From contig CAZCWX010000567.1 in NCBI GenBank assembly GCA_964502465.1, forward strand, positions 1 to 40,881: a stretch of DNA of 40,881 nucleotides. The letters are read 5' to 3'. The DNA is from CAZCWX01 sp964502465 (GTDB lineage: Bacteria; Desulfobacterota; Binatia; Bin18). Both the position numbers and the translations under genes were made by a program. The notes beneath the pieces were generated by a model that had not been told where the DNA came from, made no database searches, and saw only the letters and a program-made list of their open reading frames with translations. Below, piece after piece: positions 15,468 through 23,318 of the stretch. Position 1 is the stretch's first letter. Each line of letters starts with the position of its first letter.

Positions 15468-16532
15468 TTACTCCGGGAAGTGCGCCATGATCATGTCCTG
15501 CAGTCGCTTATATTGCGGGAGCCGCGTGAGCACTCGGCGGATTGTTGCAAGAGTCGGAGGGATGTAGCGAGAGTACCCTACTTTTCCCTTCTCTAGTTCA
15601 AGGTAGTAGAAACGGCCAACCACTTTGCAGGCTTTCTGCAACAGACACAGATTGTACTCTTCCCATAACCGCTCATATGGGAACGAGTCGCCGCCGCGCT
15701 TGTGCCAGGCAGCGTGGTAGTATTTTACCAAAGCCTGCTCCAGCGACGGGGTAATCACCAGAGGGGTATCGCGGTCATTCAGCAGCGTTTCTAAATCATA
15801 CGTTGCCGGCGCCAGTAGGGCATCCTGGAAATCAATCACGCGGATCTCATCGTTATGCACAAAGAGGTTCCAACTATGGTAATCACGATGGTTGAGCAAG
15901 CAGGGAGCCTGGTCAAGTTGGGAAGCGATTTGCTCGAAGATGCCGCGCAATTCCTGCCCTTCGGCTGAAGGGAGCGGTTGTCCTTCCCGCTTTTCCAGAC
16001 CCCATTCGATGAAATGCTCGAACTCCCATAAGAACAACCGCTGATCAAAGCGTTGCTGAAAAGCCATGCAGGAATCATTGCGGTAGCGTGTGCCTTCAAC
16101 CTGCAGCAGCACGAGTTGGTCGATTGCCTGTCGGTATAACTGTTCGACCTCTCTCGCCGGGAGATCCTGCACGGCCTCGCGTAAAGGCAGGTCACCAATA
16201 TCTTCGAGCAGCAAAAATCCTTCCTTGTGCCCATCGTAGTAGACTTCCGGTACTCGTACGCCCAGTGGCCGGAGGAAGCGATAGACGTTGAGAAAGGGCA
16301 ACTCTTTCAGAGGTTCGGTAAAAACGGCCAGTTCATCGGATGATAGTGATAAGCCGCTGCCAGCAAGGATCATGACGACCGCAGTCTTTGGCTCATTGTC
16401 ATCGAGGGAGAGCCGCGCATAACGCCGACTGGAAGCATCTCCAGCCAGAGGAGTGACCTGACTGATTCGTGTCCTTTTCCCCCACACCGCCTTTACCGCA
16501 GAATCGATAGCCTGTCGCAGTTCGGTCTCCAT
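15468..16532 (-). CDS. amgK: AmgK-type N-acetylmuramate/N-acetylglucosamine kinase
   Basis: This 354-residue protein has an aminoglycoside-phosphotransferase (APH) fold. The catalytic loop reads HRDYHSWN and is followed by VIDFQDAL, the metal-binding segment. GDASSRRYARL near residue 30 is the AmgK-type nucleotide loop. AmgK phosphorylates the anomeric carbon of MurNAc and GlcNAc, the first step of murein sugar recycling through MurU. I chose the ATG at 16532; the longer reading to 16550 starts at a TTG. The gene is followed by murU with a 2-bp gap, so the two form an operon. Confidence 0.87.
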   Translation of the reverse strand: METELRQAIDSAVKAVWGKRTRISQVTPLAGDASSRRYARLSLDDNEPKTAVVMILAGSGLSLSSDELAVFTEPLKELPFLNVYRFLRPLGVRVPEVYYDGHKEGFLLLEDIGDLPLREAVQDLPAREVEQLYRQAIDQLVLLQVEGTRYRNDSCMAFQQRFDQRLFLWEFEHFIEWGLEKREGQPLPSAEGQELRGIFEQIASQLDQAPCLLNHRDYHSWNLFVHNDEIRVIDFQDALLAPATYDLETLLNDRDTPLVITPSLEQALVKYYHAAWHKRGGDSFPYERLWEEYNLCLLQKACKVVGRFYYLELEKGKVGYSRYIPPTLATIRRVLTRLPQYKRLQDMIMAHFPE

Positions 16533-16630
16533 GACGGTACGGAGTACCAAGCCGCCCAGGAGCTGTCAAAGCCTCTATGCACCAGACAGGCGTGTTGCAA
16601 AGCGTTTGTCCCTATGATGAGAAGGGAAAC

Positions 16631-16897
16631 ATGACAGCACCCGTTGCAATAGAGTCTCTGAGCCATGCAGAACTTGTGGCACTCGTGCAGCAGCTGTACC
16701 AACAACTGGCAGAACGAGACGCAGAGATGAAAGCTTTGAAACGTCAATTAGCTGAGGCGCGTGGAAGATCAGATACAGATCATCACGTGTCTCCTCCTCA
16801 ACAGGATACGCCTCTTCCCCAGCAAGAGCCCTCCTCAGACAGTCAGGAAGAGTTGTTGGCACAGCTCGAGTTGCTCTACCCGCACGCGAAAGAATAA
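16631..16897 (+). CDS. Small coiled-coil protein of unknown function
   Basis: This 88-residue protein consists of a helical segment (residues about 8-40, LSHAELVALVQQLYQQLAER and following) with heptad-like Leu/Val spacing, and a Pro/Gln/Ser-rich tail. The helix resembles the N-terminal coiled coil of IS66-type transposases, but no transposase body follows. An AAGGGA-type Shine-Dalgarno precedes the ATG at 16631. It is divergent from amgK and convergent with recA. I regard it as a probable small gene of unknown function. Confidence 0.5.
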   Translation: MTAPVAIESLSHAELVALVQQLYQQLAERDAEMKALKRQLAEARGRSDTDHHVSPPQQDTPLPQQEPSSDSQEELLAQLELLYPHAKE

Positions 16898-16937
16898 CTG
16901 AAAGAGGGGAAACAACATCTGACTTGAAGAGCAAAGA

Positions 16938-17963
16938 CTACGCTTCCGCCTCTTGCACGGCTGAGGGTGTCAGGCCAAACTTCTCCCGGACCTTGGTTTC
17001 CACTTCGTGGGCCATGTCTGGATGTTCTCTCAGAAATTCCTTGGCGTTTTCCCGCCCCTGACCAATGCGTTCGCCAGCAAACGAGTACCAGGCGCCAGCC
17101 TTCTCAACGATGCCCTGTTCGGCACCAATGTCGATCAACTCCCCTTCTTTAGACACACCGCTGCCATAGAGGATATCGAACTCTGCTTCCTTAAAAGGTG
17201 GCGCGACTTTATTTTTGACGACTTTCACCTTGGTGCGACTCCCCACCACCTCTTCCCCTTGTTTCACTGCACCGGTACGGCGGATGTCCAAACGGACCGA
17301 AGCGTAGAATTTTAGTGCATTCCCACCAGTGGTCGTTTCAGGATTCCCAAACATCACACCGATCTTCATGCGGACCTGGTTGATGAAAATCACCAACGTG
17401 TGCGAACGCGAAATGGTGCCCACGAGCTTGCGCAGGGCCTGAGACATGAGTCGTGCCTGAAGACCCATTTGCGGCTCGCCCATCTCTCCTTCGATTTCCG
17501 CCCGCGGCACCAGGGCCGCAACCGAGTCGATGACAATCACGTCCACTGCACCGCTCCGTACAAGGGTCTCTGTGATCTCCAGCGCCTGTTCACCGTTGTC
17601 AGGCTGAGAAACGAGCAACTCTTCGGCTTTCACTCCGAGTTTCTGCGCATATCCGAGGTCAAGGGCGTGTTCGGCATCGATGTAGGCACTCGTTCCACCG
17701 CCCTGCTGAGCCTGAGCAACGACTTGTAAAGCCATCGTTGTTTTGCCAGAAGCTTCGGGACCATAGATCTCCGCGATCCGGCCTCTCGGCAACCCGCCGA
17801 TGCCTAAGGCAAGATCCAGGCTGAGCGAGCCTGTGGAAATGACGGGGATGTCACGTTCAATCGCCTCCTCCCCAAGCTTCATGATCGAGCCTTTGCCAAA
17901 CTGTTTTTCGATCTGGCTCACTGCCAGTTCAAGGGCACGCTCGCGGTCCTTATCATTCGCCAT
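16938..17963 (-). CDS. recA: Recombinase A
   Basis: This 341-residue protein is RecA. It has the Walker A GPEASGKTT (about residues 66-74), the Walker B VIVIDSVAAL, the L2 region GGNALKFYASVRLDIRR and a short acidic-to-basic C-terminus. RecA forms filaments on single-stranded DNA, drives homologous pairing and activates LexA cleavage. The start at 17963 (MANDKDRERAL) follows AAGGAG with good spacing; the upstream extension of ten codons is not conserved. I see no convincing LexA box upstream. It is the last gene of the pgpA-cinA-thpR-recA group, separated from thpR by 87 bp. Confidence 0.98.
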   Translation of the reverse strand: MANDKDRERALELAVSQIEKQFGKGSIMKLGEEAIERDIPVISTGSLSLDLALGIGGLPRGRIAEIYGPEASGKTTMALQVVAQAQQGGGTSAYIDAEHALDLGYAQKLGVKAEELLVSQPDNGEQALEITETLVRSGAVDVIVIDSVAALVPRAEIEGEMGEPQMGLQARLMSQALRKLVGTISRSHTLVIFINQVRMKIGVMFGNPETTTGGNALKFYASVRLDIRRTGAVKQGEEVVGSRTKVKVVKNKVAPPFKEAEFDILYGSGVSKEGELIDIGAEQGIVEKAGAWYSFAGERIGQGRENAKEFLREHPDMAHEVETKVREKFGLTPSAVQEAEA

Positions 17964-18050
17964 ACGGTACTCCTTCACGACTGTGCTCTTCAACTCTAAA
18001 GGAGAAATGGGACCTCTCCCGCTCTTGGGCGACCCAGCAGGCCACCACCC

Positions 18051-18620
18051 CTAGGGGGGTGAAACATTGAGCAAGGACACTGCCCCGAGCACGCTGTAGA
18101 CTGCCCCCTCTGGTCGCAAATCGCTCTGATAGAGGATGACCTGATCAACAATGCTCCTGCCAAAATAGGTCTGCTTGTACTTTTTCACGACGCCCAGGAC
18201 ACGCTCCCACCCCCGGAGTGAACGCACCCGTCCCAAAGTGAGATGCGGCGTGAACTCTCGTTCTTCCGGCGGGAAGTCCAGCGGCATGAGCACAGTTTCG
18301 ATCGTCTCACTGAGTTCCTTGATCCCTGCTCCTTGAATTCCAGCCCATAATACTCGTGGCCGTTTGAGGTTGGGAAACGCGCCTACCCCTTGAGCCTCGA
18401 GGTGCAATGAGGGCCGCTCACGCAGCGCCTCGCGTAAAGCGCTCACTATCGGCTCGACTTGATTACGGGCAATGTCCCCAAGGAACTTCAACGTCAAATG
18501 GAGACTCTCAACACGGGTCCAACGGACGTCTCCTCTTGCTTCCTGCAGGACGGCTTGTACTTTCGCTATTTCTTCGATCACTGATGGAGCCAGATTAACC
18601 GCGATAAACGCTCGAATCAA
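18051..18620 (-). CDS. thpR: RNA 2',3'-cyclic phosphodiesterase
   Basis: This 189-residue protein has the two HxTx motifs of the 2H phosphoesterase family: HLTL with His41 and Thr43, and HLTL with His126 and Thr128. These mark the LigT/ThpR branch, which opens RNA 2',3'-cyclic phosphate ends. The length matches the family. It lies between cinA and recA, a frequent arrangement in deltaproteobacteria-like genomes. The 12-bp gap to the cinA stop suggests co-transcription. Confidence 0.9.
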   Translation of the reverse strand: MIRAFIAVNLAPSVIEEIAKVQAVLQEARGDVRWTRVESLHLTLKFLGDIARNQVEPIVSALREALRERPSLHLEAQGVGAFPNLKRPRVLWAGIQGAGIKELSETIETVLMPLDFPPEEREFTPHLTLGRVRSLRGWERVLGVVKKYKQTYFGRSIVDQVILYQSDLRPEGAVYSVLGAVSLLNVSPP

Positions 18621-18632
18621 GGGGAGTTCCTC

Positions 18633-19916
18633 TTACCTGCGAATAAATCCAGATTCAGCGATGGTGATCCCGAAGAGCGCGCGTCTGACCCAGTCGAGCG
18701 CGAGTTGTGAAATCAGGGTCTTAATCCATTCACGATTCCCCCACAGTTGATAGCGACGCGACACCAGGGTGCCGTCTATAGAGAGGGCAAGGCACGCTGT
18801 GCCAACCGGTTTCTCTGGCGTCCCGCCATCGGGACCAGCAATGCCGGTGACTGCGATACCAATGTCTGTGCCTAATCGTTCGCGTACTCCTACGGCCATC
18901 TCACGTACCGTCTCTTCGCTGACTGATCCGTACTGCTGGAGGGTTTCAGGCTTGACATCCAAGAGGCCCGTTTTGGCAACATCAGAGTAGGCAATGACCG
19001 TACCCCGAAAATAGTTTGAGCTGCCGGGCACGTTGGTCAGACGATGACTGATTAACCCTCCAGAGCAGGCTTCCGCCAAACCGAGGGTTTTCCCCTTTTC
19101 CTTCAGCAAGTGGCCGACCACCTCTTCCATGGTGACCTCACCCTCACCATACACAAACGAACCAATGCGAGCACGAATGCGGTTGGATAATCCGTCGAGC
19201 TTGGTTTCTACTTCATGGGCTTTGCCATGCACGGTCACCCGCATGGAAATCTGCGGAAAGCTGGCACGAAAGGCCAACCGACCTTCTTCGTCACTGACCG
19301 TGCCAACCACCAATTCGTCCAGACCGGACTCGCTGATGCCAAACGTTTGGAACGTCCGGGTGAGGAATACGTCACCTCCACCGCGCATCTCCCGTAACCA
19401 CGGCAGGACAGTCTCTTCCATCATCGGCTTCATTTCTCGTGGGACGCCAGGGAGAACGATTAAGTGCTTCCGTCCGTGCGGCGTATTGAGGTCCAACCGA
19501 TAACCTGGCGCTGTCCCCAGATGATTGGGGATGATCGCTGCCCCTACGGGGAACCGTGCCTGTTTGAGGTTGTTTTCCGGCATGGGACGGTTCAGCGAGG
19601 CAAAGATGCGGCGGATACGCTCAGCGACCTCCTCGGAAAAGAAGAGGTCAACTCCAGCGACCTTGGCGACGAGTTCGGTCGTCAGGTCGTCGGCTGTTGG
19701 CCCTATTCCGCCGGTCGAGATGATGACGTCGGCCTGGACCATGGCCTGCTGCCATGCCCAGACAATGCGCTCAGCGACATCACCTACGGTGAGCACAGCA
19801 GCAACATCGACCCCAGCTTCGACCAGTTTATCGGCGATGTAGTTTGCGTTGGTATCAACAACCTTACCAGTGGTGATTTCGTCTCCGGTACTGAGAATAG
19901 CCGCACGTTCAATCAT
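18633..19916 (-). CDS. cinA: CinA competence/damage-inducible protein with nicotinamide-nucleotide amidase domain
   Basis: This 427-residue protein has a molybdopterin-binding-like N-terminal domain with STGDEITTGKVVDTNANYIAD and STGGIGPTADDLT, and a C-terminal CinA/PncC domain with GLAEACSGGLISHRLTNVPGSSNYFRG and VTGIAGPDGG. The C-terminal domain deamidates nicotinamide mononucleotide in NAD salvage, and the N-terminal domain of related proteins hydrolyses ADP-ribose. The ATG at 19916 overlaps the stop of pgpA by 4 bp, giving a coupled operon. The gene sits two positions before recA. Confidence 0.94.
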   Translation of the reverse strand: MIERAAILSTGDEITTGKVVDTNANYIADKLVEAGVDVAAVLTVGDVAERIVWAWQQAMVQADVIISTGGIGPTADDLTTELVAKVAGVDLFFSEEVAERIRRIFASLNRPMPENNLKQARFPVGAAIIPNHLGTAPGYRLDLNTPHGRKHLIVLPGVPREMKPMMEETVLPWLREMRGGGDVFLTRTFQTFGISESGLDELVVGTVSDEEGRLAFRASFPQISMRVTVHGKAHEVETKLDGLSNRIRARIGSFVYGEGEVTMEEVVGHLLKEKGKTLGLAEACSGGLISHRLTNVPGSSNYFRGTVIAYSDVAKTGLLDVKPETLQQYGSVSEETVREMAVGVRERLGTDIGIAVTGIAGPDGGTPEKPVGTACLALSIDGTLVSRRYQLWGNREWIKTLISQLALDWVRRALFGITIAESGFIRR

Positions 19917-20362
19917 AAGAATGCCCTCACAATAAGATTGGTATAGATGCCCGCCCACACGTCGTCGAGCACGACCCCTGCCCCACCCGGCACGCGTTCA
20001 TCAAAATACCGGGCTGGCGGCGGCTTGAGGATATCAAAGAGGCGAAAAAGAAAAAAGGCGACGACCAAGCGATTGAGACTTATTTCTAGCAAGGCCGTAG
20101 CCGTCAATAAACCCACGATCTCGTCTATTACGATCTTTCCACTGTCGTGTTCGTCTAGATAAGGATCGGCCTTGCCCGCAACCCAGCAGGCACCCACAAT
20201 AGCCAGGAGGAGCGAAACAACGTGCAGAGCCGGAGAAATCTCCAGGAGCTGTGCAGACACATACACCAGTGGAATCGCCACGAGTGAGCCAACTGTGCCT
20301 GGAGCGACCGGCGCATACCCACTGTAGGCGCCAGTGGCAAGAAAGAGAATGATAGCACGCAT
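19913..20362 (-). CDS. pgpA: Phosphatidylglycerophosphatase A
   Basis: This 149-residue membrane protein has the family landmarks TGAYSGYAPVAPGTVGSLVAIP, KIVIDEIVG and LFDILKPPPARYFD followed by GAGVVLDDVWAG. It removes phosphate from phosphatidylglycerophosphate to give phosphatidylglycerol. Several hydrophobic segments are visible. The ATG at 20362 is at the natural start of the family; the open frame continues upstream without homology. It is the first gene of the cinA-thpR-recA group. Confidence 0.93.
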   Translation of the reverse strand: MRAIILFLATGAYSGYAPVAPGTVGSLVAIPLVYVSAQLLEISPALHVVSLLLAIVGACWVAGKADPYLDEHDSGKIVIDEIVGLLTATALLEISLNRLVVAFFLFRLFDILKPPPARYFDERVPGGAGVVLDDVWAGIYTNLIVRAFL

Positions 20363-20459
20363 GGGTGAACCGTGGGGCGTCACACCTACCACGTAAAAAG
20401 AGAGCCTCCCGCTCCAAGGTTCCATTACGTTTTACTCTTCACCGTTTGCTGTTTTCTGT

Positions 20460-21692
20460 TCACAGACTCTTTGCCAGTTCATCACGAAAATTGGGGTGGG
20501 CGATGGCAATCAGCGCCTCGGCCCGGGCACGGAGATCTTTTCCCTTCAGTCGGGTCGCCCCGTATTCAGTAACAATGTAATCCGTACAAAACCGTGGAGT
20601 TGTGACCACTGCGCCAGCGGTCAAGCGCGGCACAATCTTCGAGTGCTTGCCATCCTCGGTCGTTGATGGCAGAGCAATGATCGAGATCCCCCCCTCAGAA
20701 AGGGCAGCGGCTTCGACGTAGTCTAAGCTCCCACCTACCCCACTGATCTGCACCTCACCAATCGTTTCCCCGTTGCTTTGGCCATGCAAGTCAATCTCGA
20801 CCGCGGAATTGATCGAGACAAAGCGGGGCAATTTGGCTAAGAGAAGAATGTTATGCGTGACACTGGAGGTCACCATTTCCACCAATGGGGTCCGACCACA
20901 AAAGTCGTACAATTCCTGGTCCCCAGCTAACTCACCAGTCACGAGCTTCGGAGTGTGCCTCGCATGGTCGACAAAGTGGATCAACCCCTGCGAGAGCATC
21001 CCAGAGTACAGATTGATACCGGTTTTCTCAGCCAGACGGTACAGCACCATATCAGGGACTGAACCCACACCCAGTTGTACCCAGGCATGGTCGGGAATGA
21101 GGTCAAGTACGTACTCAGCAATACGCTGGTCGCGCTCGGTTTGGTGTGGCGTATGATACTCGCTTAACGGCGCTGAGGATTCCACTGCAAAGTGGATTTT
21201 CTCCACCGAGACCCGGCTGTTGCCTGCGGTCACCGGCATATGCGTATTGATCTCAGCAATCACCAGCTTGGCACTCTTGATAAAGTCCTGGTACAAACTC
21301 ACCGAGATGCCCAGGCTTACCATGCCCTCTCGATCCGGTGGAGACACCTGGGTAACGACAACGTCAGGTTTGATCACCCCATCTTTACTTACCAGCTTGG
21401 TGATTTCACTGAAACGCATCGGCACGAACCCAACTTTTTTTTCTTTGAAAAACTGGCGGATGCGCGGCGCAGCTTGCCAGGTGACGTAGCGAAAGTTTGT
21501 CCCTAACCCTTTGCGCAGAAACGGGTAGTCACCGAATGCGAGTCCAGAATAGATGGTGAGGTTGTGGAACCGCTCGACCTCCTCCTGAAAGGCAGTGTAG
21601 AGGGTCATCGGCTCAACGCACCCATGGGGAAAGATGACAATACTCCCGTCAGGAATAGTACGAATCGCTTCAGTCGGAGTGACAAATTTCAT
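20460..21692 (-). CDS. Acetyl-CoA hydrolase/4-hydroxybutyrate CoA-transferase family protein
   Basis: This 410-residue protein follows the AcCoA hydrolase/CoA-transferase family throughout: LIPDHAWVQLGVGSVPD, then SINSAVEIDLHGQSNGE and ISGVGGSLDYV, and a C-terminal VTEYGATRLKGKDLRARAEALI-AHPNFRDEL. The segment that in family members reads G-x-H-x-E-M here reads NLYSGM, so the usual catalytic Glu appears to be Gly. Activity may therefore be altered (a hydrolase or a non-canonical transferase). The ATG at 21692 follows AAGAGGGG. It lies downstream of a zinc alcohol dehydrogenase on the same strand and probably shares its operon. Confidence 0.87.
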   Translation of the reverse strand: MKFVTPTEAIRTIPDGSIVIFPHGCVEPMTLYTAFQEEVERFHNLTIYSGLAFGDYPFLRKGLGTNFRYVTWQAAPRIRQFFKEKKVGFVPMRFSEITKLVSKDGVIKPDVVVTQVSPPDREGMVSLGISVSLYQDFIKSAKLVIAEINTHMPVTAGNSRVSVEKIHFAVESSAPLSEYHTPHQTERDQRIAEYVLDLIPDHAWVQLGVGSVPDMVLYRLAEKTGINLYSGMLSQGLIHFVDHARHTPKLVTGELAGDQELYDFCGRTPLVEMVTSSVTHNILLLAKLPRFVSINSAVEIDLHGQSNGETIGEVQISGVGGSLDYVEAAALSEGGISIIALPSTTEDGKHSKIVPRLTAGAVVTTPRFCTDYIVTEYGATRLKGKDLRARAEALIAIAHPNFRDELAKSL

Positions 21693-21792
21693 AGGCCCCT
21701 CTTGAGCTTTCAGCAATGAACTTTCAGCCATCGGCAAAACACCAGGGTTGTTGCTGTCTTGCCGAGAACTGACGGCTGATTGCTCTTTTCAT

Positions 21793-22818
21793 CTAAGGAA
21801 TCATGGCATACTTAATTCCCTCACCCCGCTGCAAGAGGTCTAACACAGCGGGCAACTGAGCGAGGGGATAAGTGCCACTAATCAGTAGGGCAGCTGGAAT
21901 CTTTCCCGCGGTCAAAAGCTCATACGCACGCCGCACGGCTTTGGGGGTGAAGTGGAACGGACTGAGCACGCGCACTTGATCGTAATGCAAACGGCAGGTG
22001 TCGAAAGCAGCGGCCGTCCCAGGCGGGCACCCGCCGAATAACACCACTTGTCCACCGGGCCGTGCGAGAAACAAAGCCTGTTCCCACACACGCACCTGGG
22101 CGGTGCACTCGATCACGAGATCGGCCCCACGTCCGGCTGTCACTTGTAAAACCGCTTCCCGAGCCTCCTCGGCTGCAGAGGGAATAATCCCGTAGGCCCC
22201 AAGACGCCGAGCGCTTTCCGCTCGGTATGGATTGCGGACGATGACATAGACCTGCTCGACGCCTAATGCACGTAACACCATTACATGCAGCAACCCGATT
22301 GCACCAGCGCCAATCACGACTACCGTATCGTCTGGTCGTAAGAGCGTCTGGTCAAGCCCAAAGACGACACAAGAGAGCGGCTCTAACAGTGCCGCTTCGA
22401 TAAAAGATACATGCGCCGGTTTAAGAAACAGATTCCTGCGGATCACTCGGGCGGGGATAGTCAGATATTCCGCATAGCCGCCCAACACATAGGTCTCCAT
22501 CAAAGAAGTACAGAGGTTCTCCTGATCGCGCAGGCAAAAGAAACAGGTCCCACACGGCGCGGTGGGCACCAGCATGACTTCGTCGCCTTCCTGCACTCCC
22601 GTCACCCGCTTTCCCCTCGCGACGACCGTACCGGCATACTCATGACCGAAGCGGATCGGCGGTGGCCATTTGGGATGACCACGCAGGAAGGCTTTGAGGT
22701 CAGTCCCACAGGTAAGGGCAGCAGCGATCTTGAGAATAAGTTCGTCCTCCTGTGGCTGAGGAACAGGAAGATCCTCGCATGCCAGCTTACCCGGACCGAG
22801 TAACATCATTGCCTGCAT
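21793..22818 (-). CDS. Zinc-dependent medium-chain alcohol dehydrogenase
   Basis: This 341-residue MDR-family oxidoreductase has catalytic-zinc ligands Cys37 (TCGTDL) and His59-Glu60 (GHEYAG). The structural-zinc cysteines are Cys89, Cys92, Cys95 and Cys103. The Rossmann motif is VIGAGAIGLLHV. It resembles sorbitol- or threonine-dehydrogenase-like enzymes that oxidise secondary alcohols; the substrate is not determinable. The ATG at 22818 has GGAAGGG about 10 bp upstream. A hypothetical gene lies 61 bp upstream and the CoA-transferase 100 bp downstream, all on the minus strand. Confidence 0.9.
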   Translation of the reverse strand: MQAMMLLGPGKLACEDLPVPQPQEDELILKIAAALTCGTDLKAFLRGHPKWPPPIRFGHEYAGTVVARGKRVTGVQEGDEVMLVPTAPCGTCFFCLRDQENLCTSLMETYVLGGYAEYLTIPARVIRRNLFLKPAHVSFIEAALLEPLSCVVFGLDQTLLRPDDTVVVIGAGAIGLLHVMVLRALGVEQVYVIVRNPYRAESARRLGAYGIIPSAAEEAREAVLQVTAGRGADLVIECTAQVRVWEQALFLARPGGQVVLFGGCPPGTAAAFDTCRLHYDQVRVLSPFHFTPKAVRRAYELLTAGKIPAALLISGTYPLAQLPAVLDLLQRGEGIKYAMIP

Positions 22819-22879
22819 CCTGACGCCCTTCCGTAATGTCTCAGAAAAATCCTTGGTCTCCAGTCAACCGCAAGCGGCT

Positions 22880-23176
22880 TCACCACAACAACGGCCGCAC
22901 GTGGAAATGGTAGTGGTCTGGGATCTGACGCATCTTATGGTCAAAAATCCACTTGGGAAACTTGCCGCTGAATTTTTGCTCAGCGACGAGGTTGAGCGCC
23001 TTTTCCATATATGCGATTTCTTCAGGTGTGACATTGATCCGATGTTCACCCAGGACAACGATCGGCACGTCGCACGAGTCACAATCGAGGATTGTGAAGC
23101 GAAAGGGATAATGGAATTCTGCATACCACTGCGTATAGTGGGCAAGCTGACATAAGTCGCAAGGACGGTCGGCCAC
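22880..23176 (-). CDS. Conserved small cysteine-rich protein
   Basis: This 98-residue protein has a CDLC motif near the N-terminus, a second DCDSC pair and PIVVLGEHR, and ends with IPDHYHFHVRP. I recall similar sequences from environmental bacteria in which the cysteine pairs and the V-P-I/M-V-V-L-x-x-H segment are conserved. They look like a small metal-binding protein distantly resembling HIT proteins. The start is a GTG at 23176 after a strong AAGGAGG. It may be the first gene of the operon leading to the alcohol dehydrogenase. Confidence 0.72.
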   Translation of the reverse strand: MADRPCDLCQLAHYTQWYAEFHYPFRFTILDCDSCDVPIVVLGEHRINVTPEEIAYMEKALNLVAEQKFSGKFPKWIFDHKMRQIPDHYHFHVRPLLW

Positions 23177-23261
23177 AGCGCTTCCTCCTTACAGCCCTCA
23201 TTGCGCTCAGGAGCGCAGCACAGCATAATCTGGGCGGTTATCTTACGGAGGAGGAAGCCGC

Positions 23262-23318
23262 ATGGCAAGGCGCATGGGGCGAGTAGTAAACCACATGTGG
23301 TCACGCAGACATGCGTAA
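23262..23318 (+). CDS. Candidate 18-residue leader peptide coupled to the CoA-transferase
   Basis: A GGAGGAGG Shine-Dalgarno at 23247-23254 leads to an ATG at 23262 that opens an 18-codon frame, rich in Arg and containing a Trp (MARRMGRVVNHMWSRRHA). It ends at TAA 23316-23318, past the start of the CoA-transferase (23311). The CoA-transferase has no Shine-Dalgarno of its own and its frame is blocked upstream by a TAA at 23287-23289. So ribosomes probably reach it by translation of this short frame (termination-reinitiation). Confidence 0.5.
   Translation: MARRMGRVVNHMWSRRHA
23290..23301. promoter_or_regulatory. ACCACATGTGGT palindrome just before the CoA-transferase start
   Basis: A perfect 12-bp palindrome lies inside the leader frame, 9 bp before the CoA-transferase ATG. 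The CCACATGTGG core is the same as at 6909-6918. A binding protein or a hairpin here would sit over the translation-initiation region. Function is inferred from symmetry and position. Confidence 0.35.

Noticed and set aside
16631..16897. IS66 transposase N-terminus
   Set aside because: The coiled-coil part resembles it, but no transposase body, terminal repeats or orfB-type partner follow. It is kept as a small unknown gene.
22880..23176. HIT-family hydrolase
   Set aside because: The C-terminal HYHFHVRP recalls HIT, but the HxHxHxx motif order is not met. It is left as a cysteine-rich protein of unknown function.
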